From an uncultured Cohaesibacter sp. (GTDB lineage Bacteria > Pseudomonadota > Alphaproteobacteria > Rhizobiales > Cohaesibacteraceae), in contig NZ_OY782763.1 of NCBI RefSeq assembly GCF_963678225.1, forward strand, positions 1,054,001 to 1,118,000: a DNA stretch of 64,000 bases, read 5' to 3'. The notes beneath the pieces were generated by a model, which did not search any database, was not told where the DNA came from, and worked only from the letters and a program-made list of their open reading frames with translations. A program made the position numbers and the translations under genes. Shown here in pieces: positions 25,832 to 32,818 of the stretch. Every line of letters starts with the position of its first letter. The stretch's first letter is position 1.

Positions 25832-27115
25832 TTACTGGCTAAGATGCGGCAGCAGGAGTGAGATTTCCGGAATGAAGATCACCATACCAAGCGCCAGGAA
25901 CAAGGCGATGTAGAAAGGCACTGCAGCCTTGGTAAAGCGCATCACGTCAACATTGGCGAGCTGGGAAACAACCAGCATGACCGTACCAACTGGCGGGGTC
26001 AGCGTACCGATGGACATGTTGAGGATCATGATGATGCCGAAGTGAACCGGATCAATCCCCATGCTCATCAGGGTAGGCTTGAGCAACGGCACCAGAATGA
26101 TCATCAGCGCCGTTCCCTCGATCAACATGCCAAAGAACAGGAGAGCGATGTTGAGCGTGATCAGGAACAGATACTTGTTGGTGGTGAAGTTGGTGATCAG
26201 TTCTGCAAAGGCAATACCGGCTTTCTCGTTAGAGAAGATCCAGCCCAGCGCACCACTGGCCATGATGATCAACAGCACCGATGCAGTGGACTTACCTGCG
26301 GAATAGATGGAATTAAGAATGTCACCAAAGGTCATCGTACGGTGCAACAGCGTACCGATCAGGATGATGGCGAGCACGGCAACAGCACCAGCTTCGGTCG
26401 GCGTAAAGATACCAAGACGGATACCGCCGATGATAACGATGATCAACAAAAAGGCAGGCCAAGACCGCAAGATGGTGATACCGGCTTCGCGTCTTGTCGG
26501 ACGTTGCATGCTCTTTGGGAGATAGCCACGTTTGACCGATACAAAATAGGCAGTAACCATCAGCAGGAAGGCGCAGAGCAAACCGGGCAGAATACCAGCC
26601 ATGAACATGGACGCAACGGACACGTCAGCGATCAGCGCGTAAATGATGAGCGCAATTCCGGGAGGAATGATCGGCGTGATCAGCGAACCGGCTGCGGTAA
26701 CAGCAGCAGAGAAGCCGCGATCATATCCATGACGTTCCATTTCAGGAACCATCATGCGGGTCAGCATCGCGCTATCGGCAAGGTTGGAAGCGGACAGACC
26801 GCCCAGCAGACTGGATACCAGAATGTTGGTCAGAGCTAGGCCACCACGAATGCGGCCCACAAGCAGCAGCGCCACGTCGATGATACGTTCAGCCACCCCG
26901 GAGTGCGCCATCAGCGTACCCAGCATGACAAAGAACGGAATTGCCAGTAGCGAGGTATTGAGCGCGGGCGCAATGAAACGCTGGATCGCAATTTCAGGCG
27001 GCGTGAAAGAGAAAAAGGTGAAGTAACACAGCACGGCCAAAAGAATGCCGAGATAAAGGCGCATGTTGAGCGCGAAGGCTACCAACATGAGAGGGATGAT
27101 CCACAGCCAGGTCAT
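25832..27115 (-). CDS. TRAP transporter large permease DctM (TRAP1)
   Basis: A 427-residue inner-membrane subunit with about 12 hydrophobic segments that forms the Na+-coupled translocation channel of a tripartite ATP-independent periplasmic transporter. Family motifs seen are NTSLLAIPFFVMLGTLM, ASNLADSAMLTRMMVPEM, and GIIMILNMSIGTLTPPVG near the C-terminus. Its start overlaps the dctQ stop by four bases (ATGA), showing translational coupling. With the uxaB/uxaA neighbours, a hexuronate or aldonate substrate is likely. Confidence 0.95.
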   Translation of the reverse strand: MTWLWIIPLMLVAFALNMRLYLGILLAVLCYFTFFSFTPPEIAIQRFIAPALNTSLLAIPFFVMLGTLMAHSGVAERIIDVALLLVGRIRGGLALTNILVSSLLGGLSASNLADSAMLTRMMVPEMERHGYDRGFSAAVTAAGSLITPIIPPGIALIIYALIADVSVASMFMAGILPGLLCAFLLMVTAYFVSVKRGYLPKSMQRPTRREAGITILRSWPAFLLIIVIIGGIRLGIFTPTEAGAVAVLAIILIGTLLHRTMTFGDILNSIYSAGKSTASVLLIIMASGALGWIFSNEKAGIAFAELITNFTTNKYLFLITLNIALLFFGMLIEGTALMIILVPLLKPTLMSMGIDPVHFGIIMILNMSIGTLTPPVGTVMLVVSQLANVDVMRFTKAAVPFYIALFLALGMVIFIPEISLLLPHLSQ

Positions 27116-27609
27116 GCTGCTTCTCCTTCCTTATTATGGTCTTGATGCTCGTGGTCCTCGTACCCGCGGATTTTCTTCACCATGTTGATGGCAACAAAAA
27201 CTGCGGAACCAATCATGCCAACCGGCACAGCGATATCGATCCAGTACCAGGAAATTTTCAGAACGCCAGTCAGCTTGAATGCAACACGCTCAGCCAGGCT
27301 GTGTCCAAGGTAGGCGATGTAAAGCAGCAGTCCAATTGAAATCAGGGAGATCACAACCGAGCATATCAGGCGTGTCTTCTCACCCATAAGATCGGTCAGG
27401 AATGCAATGGAAAGGTTCTCGCGATCCCTTTCAGCACACATTGCACCAATCATAACCACCCAGATCATGGCGAGGCCGGAAGTCTCTTCCATCCACAAAA
27501 TGGGGCTTTCCATCCAGTAACGCATGAAAACTGAATAGGAGGTTGCCAGGACCAGATAGGCAAGTGGTAGACCCAGCAGAATCGTGAAGATTCGACGCGT
27601 TATAGACAT
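27112..27609 (-). CDS. TRAP transporter small permease DctQ (TRAP1)
   Basis: A 165-residue, four-helix membrane subunit that links the binding protein to the large permease. Hydrophobic segments are clear at about 8-28, 45-60, 83-103 and 125-147; the motif ILWMEETSGLAMIWVVMIGA is the usual DctQ signature. The C-terminal tail is charged and His-rich (EDHEHQDHNKEGEA). It lies 80 bp after dctP with a hairpin between. Confidence 0.93.
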   Translation of the reverse strand: MSITRRIFTILLGLPLAYLVLATSYSVFMRYWMESPILWMEETSGLAMIWVVMIGAMCAERDRENLSIAFLTDLMGEKTRLICSVVISLISIGLLLYIAYLGHSLAERVAFKLTGVLKISWYWIDIAVPVGMIGSAVFVAINMVKKIRGYEDHEHQDHNKEGEAA

Positions 27610-27641
27610 TGGAATTCCGTTTCAAGTCAAGGCGTTAGAGA

Positions 27642-27668
27642 TGCCTGCCGCAGCGTCTGCGACAGGCA
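27642..27668 (-). promoter_or_regulatory. Intercistronic stem-loop dctP-dctQ (TRAP1)
   Basis: TGCCTG-C-CGCAG pairs with CTGCG-A-CAGGCA around a CGT loop. It probably protects the dctP message end or reduces downstream transcription so that binding protein is made in excess. Confidence 0.6.
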
Positions 27669-27689
27669 AGGGCATTGTTCCGGAAACAG

Positions 27690-28664
27690 TTATTTCAGCT
27701 GTTCCTGAATTTTTTCATAGAGGCCATCGCTCCACTCTGGGAACTGGCTGTAAACGGCCATTGCCTTTTCACGGAAAGGAGCGGTTTCAGGATAGATAAC
27801 CTCTACGCCGGCTTCCTTGAATTTCGCGATGAAGTCAGCTTCGCTTTCTTTAGCGAGCTGCTGGCTGAATACACCTGCGTCATACGCAGTTTCATGGATC
27901 AGATCCAGATCTTTCTTGTCCAGGGTCTGGAAGAAGGCTTCACCACCGATGAACACGGAGGTGTTCGTCAGATAGTTGATCATGGAAAGATACTTGGCTT
28001 CTTCCTGGAACTTCGCGCCATAGATCACAGCAAGCGGGTTTTCAACACCATCGATGATGCCCTGAGACAGAGCAGTGTAAGCTTCGCCGAGAGGCATTGG
28101 GGTCGGCGTACCGCCCATTGCTTCGATAGCCTTGATCTGCATGACGTTGTTTGGTGTACGGATTTTCAGACCTTTGAGGTCTTCTGGCGTACGAACCGGT
28201 TTGTTGGCAATCAGCTGACGAACACCATAGAGGTAGTTCTTCATGACCAGATGAACGCCTTTTTCATTCAGTTCTTTTTCTTTTTCCTTGAACCAGTCGC
28301 TCTCATAGATAGCGAAGAGTTTGGCTGGATCTTCGGTCAGATATGGGCCAAACAGAATGCCCAGATCAGGAACAAAGTCGGAAAGGAAACCAACGTCACT
28401 AATGGTGATAACGTTAGAGCCGAACATAGCCTGTTCGGTTACGTCCTGTTTGGAACCCAGCTGAGAGCTAGGATACAGTTCCAGTTTGATGGTACCGTTG
28501 CTTTTCGCTTCCAGATCTTTGGCCCATTTGTTGACTACAACGTCAAGAGGCTCGCCTGGGTTGTTTTCGTAAGCAACTTTAATGGTCACATCAGCCATTG
28601 CAGCGCCAACCATGGCAGTCAATGCAACAGCAGCTGCTACGGAATATTTGAGCAGAGTTTTCAT
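27690..28664 (-). CDS. TRAP transporter solute-binding protein DctP (TRAP1)
   Basis: A 324-residue periplasmic binding protein with a cleavable signal (YSVAAAVALTAMVGAAMA, then DVTIKV). Family residues are present: YLYGVRQL, the carboxylate-binding Arg in LKGLKIRTPNN, and the helix-hinge motif GIIDGVENPLAV. The Arg binds a carboxylate, so the ligand is an organic or sugar acid. Genomic context (uxaB, uxaA and a shared operator) points to hexuronate or a related sugar acid. RBS and start are normal. Confidence 0.93.
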   Translation of the reverse strand: MKTLLKYSVAAAVALTAMVGAAMADVTIKVAYENNPGEPLDVVVNKWAKDLEAKSNGTIKLELYPSSQLGSKQDVTEQAMFGSNVITISDVGFLSDFVPDLGILFGPYLTEDPAKLFAIYESDWFKEKEKELNEKGVHLVMKNYLYGVRQLIANKPVRTPEDLKGLKIRTPNNVMQIKAIEAMGGTPTPMPLGEAYTALSQGIIDGVENPLAVIYGAKFQEEAKYLSMINYLTNTSVFIGGEAFFQTLDKKDLDLIHETAYDAGVFSQQLAKESEADFIAKFKEAGVEVIYPETAPFREKAMAVYSQFPEWSDGLYEKIQEQLK

Positions 28665-28756
28665 AATCCCTCCCGTATATGGGTCCTGAAGTTAGCAAGA
28701 TCTATCATGTGTAGATTTTTGCAGGGTGAGATGTGGGTAGACCTCCCTACCCGCCA

Positions 28757-28771
28757 TTTCATCCCATGATT
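28757..28771. promoter_or_regulatory. Predicted GntR operator, site 2 (TRAP1)
   Basis: TTTCATCCCATGATT contains the core TCAT-CCC-ATGA seen at sites 1 and 3. It overlaps the position where the -10 element of dctP would fall relative to TTGACA at 28791-28796 (minus strand). Confidence 0.65.
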
Positions 28772-28796
28772 GACATAAAAACATACTTTATGTCAA
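28770..28796. promoter_or_regulatory. 10-bp inverted repeat over the TRAP1 -35 region
   Basis: TTGACATAAA-N7-TTTATGTCAA is a perfect inverted repeat. Its distal arm supplies the TTGACA -35 box for dctP. A second regulator, or a pair of promoters, could be involved. Confidence 0.55.
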
Positions 28797-29080
28797 GAAA
28801 TATTCGGCCAATTTCCGCGTTCTTCGCAAGATACATCCCATGTTTTGGAAATTTAGAATAATTGTGAAGAATATGGGAATTGAATTTTCATCTTGCCTGC
28901 TGGTGTCTCGATCAAAGGCAGCAAGAGGCCGAAGCGCGCAACCTGTTATTTCCGTAGAATCAAGGTCGTGACGTTCAAAAAAGAAGTCTGCCACCCGATC
29001 AGGCGCCAGACTCCAATAAGTTGAGACCGGGAGCATCTAGCTTAAGCCACTATGGCCCGGGTCTTCATAAAATAGGCTTA

Positions 29081-30535
29081 TTAAGCCCACTTGGACAGGT
29101 CATCAAGGCTGAAGGCACTGTTGGTCAGGAATGCATAAGCTTCTGAGACGGCAGCGACGAGGGTGTCACTTGCCAGAGATTTCCCCCAGATACTTTCTTC
29201 GCCAAGGTAAGCCTTGACCATTGCTTCAACACCTTGCGCGTCTTTCAACGCACCGATTTCAGCCATCTTAGCGATCACGTCTTCTGCATCGCGTGGTGGA
29301 AGCTCGGCACTGCCCTCAAAGGCACCGGTATAGAAAGCAAGCCATGCGGCCAGCGACAGGCTCATGCAACGCGGCGCCTTGCCGGTTGCCGCCATGGCAC
29401 TTTCAAAGCGTGGCAGGTTGCGGGTGTGGAACTTGGCCAGACCATTCAGCGAGATATCGTACCAGCGATGCACGATGAACGGGTTGGCGAAACGACGCAG
29501 GACCTCGGCACTGAATTCATTCAGCTCTTCGCGCGGCAGCGACAGATATGGGATGATTTCCTGCTCAAGCATGGTGTTGAGGAAGCAGCGGGCGGCCTCA
29601 TTGTCCATGGCTTCTTTCACAGAGTTGGTGCCAGACAGCAGCGCCAGCGGGCAAAGACCGGTATGGGCACCATTGAGGATCGCCACCTTGCGTTCCTTGT
29701 AGCCGTCAGCATTTGGCACAATCACCGTGCCCGCATCCTTCTCTGCCATCGGCAGGCAAAGATCAGGCTTGCCTTCGCGCTGTTCAATCACAAGGAAGTG
29801 GAACAGCTCCCCAGTCACCATCAGAGGATCAAGATAGCCCAGTTCCTTTTCGATATCGGCGGCTTCATCACGCGGATAGCCCGGCACGATACGGTCAACC
29901 AGCGTGTTGAAGAAGGCGTTCTTGCTTTTCAGCCAACTCATGAAGTCCGCACCCAGATCCCAATCCTTGGCATGCTGGTGAACGCATTTTTCCAGCTCAT
30001 CGGCATTATGGTCGATCAGCTCACACGGCAGGAAGTGGAAGCCAGGAGCATCGACGCCGCCACATGTATTGAAGCGTTCCAGCAGCAGACGGGTCACCTT
30101 GGCCGGATAGGAGGCCGGTGGCGTATCCGTCGCCTTGCAATCAGCATTGTAGACGATGCCAGCTTCTGTGGTGTTCGAGACCACGGCAACAAAGTCGGTG
30201 TTGCGGGCCAGCGCCAGAACCTCGTCCCACTGTTTGACAGCATTGAGCTCACGACGGACAGCCGAGATAAGGCGGGCATCGGACACAGCCTCTCCATCCG
30301 GGCCAACGCCACGGGAGAGAACGGTATAGACACCGTCGCTGTCATTGAGCGAAATCGGCACACCGCCATCAATCGGGCGAACAATGACGACACCATAGTC
30401 GCTACCGCAATCTTCGTTCATGCGATCGATTTTCCAATCCATGAAGGCTCTGAGGAAATTGCCCTCACCAAACTGGATGATCCGTTCTGTCGGACGAGCC
30501 CGGCCTGCAAGATTGCTCTCATTCACGCGTTGCAT
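29081..30535 (-). CDS. uxaB: Tagaturonate reductase (altronate oxidoreductase)
   Basis: Reduces D-tagaturonate to D-altronate with NADH in the hexuronate (galacturonate) pathway. The 484-residue protein belongs to the mannitol dehydrogenase family of long-chain dehydrogenases: RIIQFGEGNFLRAFMDWKID at the N-terminus is the UxaB signature, VAVVSNTTEAGI follows, and the KVAILNGAHT motif contains the catalytic Lys/Asn/His set. It lies directly downstream of uxaA with a hairpin between. The usual uxaC isomerase is not in this window. Confidence 0.93.
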   Translation of the reverse strand: MQRVNESNLAGRARPTERIIQFGEGNFLRAFMDWKIDRMNEDCGSDYGVVIVRPIDGGVPISLNDSDGVYTVLSRGVGPDGEAVSDARLISAVRRELNAVKQWDEVLALARNTDFVAVVSNTTEAGIVYNADCKATDTPPASYPAKVTRLLLERFNTCGGVDAPGFHFLPCELIDHNADELEKCVHQHAKDWDLGADFMSWLKSKNAFFNTLVDRIVPGYPRDEAADIEKELGYLDPLMVTGELFHFLVIEQREGKPDLCLPMAEKDAGTVIVPNADGYKERKVAILNGAHTGLCPLALLSGTNSVKEAMDNEAARCFLNTMLEQEIIPYLSLPREELNEFSAEVLRRFANPFIVHRWYDISLNGLAKFHTRNLPRFESAMAATGKAPRCMSLSLAAWLAFYTGAFEGSAELPPRDAEDVIAKMAEIGALKDAQGVEAMVKAYLGEESIWGKSLASDTLVAAVSEAYAFLTNSAFSLDDLSKWA

Positions 30536-30571
30536 ATTCAGTATCCTTCTGAATTCTTCTACTTGATAGGC

Positions 30572-30598
30572 CTTCGGCGCCCCGCCGGGGCACCGAAG
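30572..30598 (-). promoter_or_regulatory. Intercistronic hairpin uxaA-uxaB
   Basis: CTTCGG-C-GCCCC and GGGGC-A-CCGAAG form a stable stem with a 3-nt loop and no T tract. It likely acts in message stability rather than termination. Confidence 0.6.
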
Positions 30599-30607
30599 AG
30601 GCGGTTC

Positions 30608-32146
30608 TTACATCACCGCGCCGATATGCCAGGGAATAAACTCGTTGTCGCCAAGGCCGAGGGCTTCCGATTTGGTCGGCGCACCAGAGGCAACCTTGAG
30701 GATCTCTTCCACGATCTCCGCACCTTTCTGCTCCAGTGTCACCCCTTCAGAGAGGATGTCACCGCAGTTGATGTCCATGTCATCTGGCATGGAAGCGAAC
30801 AGATGATCGTTGGAAGCCACCTTGATGGTCGGGGCTGGCTTGGAGCCATAGGCAGAGCCACGCCCGGTGGTGAAAATGATCATATGCGCGCCACCTGCAA
30901 TCTGACCGGTACCGCAAACCGGGTCATAGCCCGGCGTGTCCATGAAGACGAAGCCATGCTCGGTTACCCGTTCGGCATAATCATAGACAGCGGTCAGTGG
31001 AGCTGAGCCGGACTTTGCCGTGGCACCAAGAGATTTTTCCAGAATGGTGGTCAAGCCGCCAGCCTTGTTGCCCGGGCTCGGGTTATTATCGAGGCTGCCC
31101 TTATGCATCTCAACATAGTCCTCCCACCAATGGATCTGCGAGACCAGCTTGTCGCCTACTTCCTTGCTTACGGCACGACGCAGAAGAAGTTGTTCAGCTC
31201 CATAGATCTCGGAGGTTTCGGACAGGATCGAAGTTGCTCCAAGACCAACCAGCATATCGGAGGCCACGCCAAGGGCCGGGTTCGCGGTGATGCCCGAGAA
31301 GCCGTCGGATGCACCACACTGTAGAGCAATCTTCAGCTCCGAAGCCGGGCACTCTTCGCGCTTGGCCTTGTTCAGCTCAGGCAACAGTTCGCGCACCTTG
31401 GCCTTGACGGCATCAATGGTTTTGCGGGTGCCACCTTCTTCCTGAATGGTCATTGAGATAAAGCGATCCATCAGGCTCTGGTTCGGATCGTCGAAATTTT
31501 CGCGCATCTTGGAAATCTGCATGACTTCGCAGCCAAGACCAATGAACAGGGCCATGCCCACATTCGGATGGGTCGCATGGCCCCAGAGAACCTTATCGAG
31601 GATCTCGAAGCCAAGGCCCTTGTTGTTCATGCCGCAGCCGGATTCGTGGGTGAAGATAGCAACACCGTCTACATTCTCATAGGCGTCAAACGCGCCTTCG
31701 ATCTGCAGCTCCTGGGCGGCGCGATGCACAACTGTAGAAGAGCAGTTCACCGTAGAGCACAAGGCAACATAGTTACGCGTGCCGATCGTGCCGTTGGCAC
31801 GTTTGTAGCCCATGAAGGTGCGGGCTTCCAGCTTCGGCACAGCCGCCTTGGCCGCTTCATAATCGCAACCGATCTCGTAATTCTGACCATGGTCAGAGAA
31901 GGCACAGTTGTGAGAATGCACATGCTCGCCAGCTCCAATCGGCTGGGTAGCGCGGCCAATAATCTGGCCGAATTTGATGATCGCTTCACCCTGTTCATGT
32001 GCTTTGCGGGCAATCTTGTGCCCTGGCATGATGTTGCTCTCAAGTGGAGCACCAATCTCAAGGGGATCTTCGCCCTTTTTCGCTCCATGAGGCAATACCG
32101 CTATCGTGTCCATTGGGTTCAAAACAATCGGTGGTCTCTTGCTCAT
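30608..32146 (-). CDS. uxaA: Altronate dehydratase UxaA
   Basis: Dehydrates D-altronate to 2-keto-3-deoxy-gluconate, the step after UxaB. The protein of about 512 residues has the N-terminal SAF-like domain (GHKIARKAHEQGEAI, GEHVHSHNCAF) and the long catalytic UxaA/GarD domain with YKRANGTIGTRNYV, FTHESGCGMNN, LQCGASDGFSGITANPA and GTGQIAGGAHMI. Conserved Cys and His residues fit an iron-dependent enzyme. The start is uncertain: the ATG at 32144-32146 (MSKRPPIVLN) or one nine codons upstream at 32173. A predicted operator lies 160-180 bp upstream. Galactarate dehydratase is the closest alternative, but uxaB linkage favours altronate. Confidence 0.92.
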   Translation of the reverse strand: MSKRPPIVLNPMDTIAVLPHGAKKGEDPLEIGAPLESNIMPGHKIARKAHEQGEAIIKFGQIIGRATQPIGAGEHVHSHNCAFSDHGQNYEIGCDYEAAKAAVPKLEARTFMGYKRANGTIGTRNYVALCSTVNCSSTVVHRAAQELQIEGAFDAYENVDGVAIFTHESGCGMNNKGLGFEILDKVLWGHATHPNVGMALFIGLGCEVMQISKMRENFDDPNQSLMDRFISMTIQEEGGTRKTIDAVKAKVRELLPELNKAKREECPASELKIALQCGASDGFSGITANPALGVASDMLVGLGATSILSETSEIYGAEQLLLRRAVSKEVGDKLVSQIHWWEDYVEMHKGSLDNNPSPGNKAGGLTTILEKSLGATAKSGSAPLTAVYDYAERVTEHGFVFMDTPGYDPVCGTGQIAGGAHMIIFTTGRGSAYGSKPAPTIKVASNDHLFASMPDDMDINCGDILSEGVTLEQKGAEIVEEILKVASGAPTKSEALGLGDNEFIPWHIGAVM

Positions 32147-32818
32147 TCTCCCGCAGCCCTTTCGTAAATTCATTGCCCGCGTCTCGCGTTTTGGCCGATT
32201 TTTAGTCGATTTAGACTGGTCCTACACCGCCAACTCATCGCATATCGAGCCGATTTTCGTCCCGAACAAGCGAATTGAGGCGCAAAACCGACCATCAGAC
32301 GCATCCTTAATTCATCCTATGAATATCGGTTTTACAATGATTTTGTCAAGAATATTCGCCTTGAAATCCCTGAAAATTACAGAAACATCCAATGTATGAC
32401 GGAGCTATTTTTTATGTAATTTTTTGATCGCTTTAAGACGCGCGTGCGTCTTGCCACGCACTGACAACCAATGCCCCATGGCAAGCAAGAGACAATACGA
32501 CCAAATAAAACCGGAATGACTGACAAGCCGTTTCATAGTATCTCGCGAACGAGACGAAAATACCTGCCCCAATGATATACACAATAACACTTAGGACACA
32601 AATGAAAGGCAAGTAATTAATATCAATAGCATTTTATTATTTCATAAAAATTGCAAATAGCGTAATCTGATCATTTGCATTTTAGATATATTCCAATTTT
32701 CGAAGCTGGATGTTAATTTCATTACCAACAATAATTCAAAGACAACTTTTTAAAGCAATACAACACGCTAGGCATCATTTTTTGCCTTCAAGCAGCACCG
32801 ATACCGAAGGATTTTTTC
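32147..32818. other. Divergent intergenic region uxaA / RTX gene
   Basis: About 670 bp, AT-rich from 32580 onward, where the RTX promoter must lie. The left part holds the uxaA promoter with operator site 3 and TTGACA (minus strand, 32344-32349). A 61-codon minus frame at 32405-32590 has one hydrophobic helix but no convincing start, so I leave it uncalled. Confidence 0.5.
32310..32324. promoter_or_regulatory. Predicted GntR operator, site 3 (uxaA)
   Basis: ATTCATCCTATGAAT has perfect arms ATTCAT/ATGAAT around CCT. On the minus strand it overlaps TATTCA, a -10 box 18 bp from TTGACA (32344-32349). It shares the TCAT-N3-ATGA core with sites 1 and 2. Confidence 0.72.

Larger units (their letters stand above)
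28665..29080. other. TRAP1 promoter region
   Basis: A 416-bp stretch between uxaB and dctP holding the two inverted repeats listed separately. An imperfect hairpin (GACCGGG with CCCGGGTC, 29025-29063) behind uxaB may terminate that transcript. No gene is supported. Confidence 0.5.

Noticed and set aside
29234-31006. 590-codon plus frame opposite uxaB and uxaA
   Set aside because: It is antisense to two well-supported genes, and no motif or ribosome-binding site was seen.
32405-32590. 61-codon minus frame with one hydrophobic helix
   Set aside because: No convincing ribosome-binding site, and the region is AT-rich regulatory sequence.
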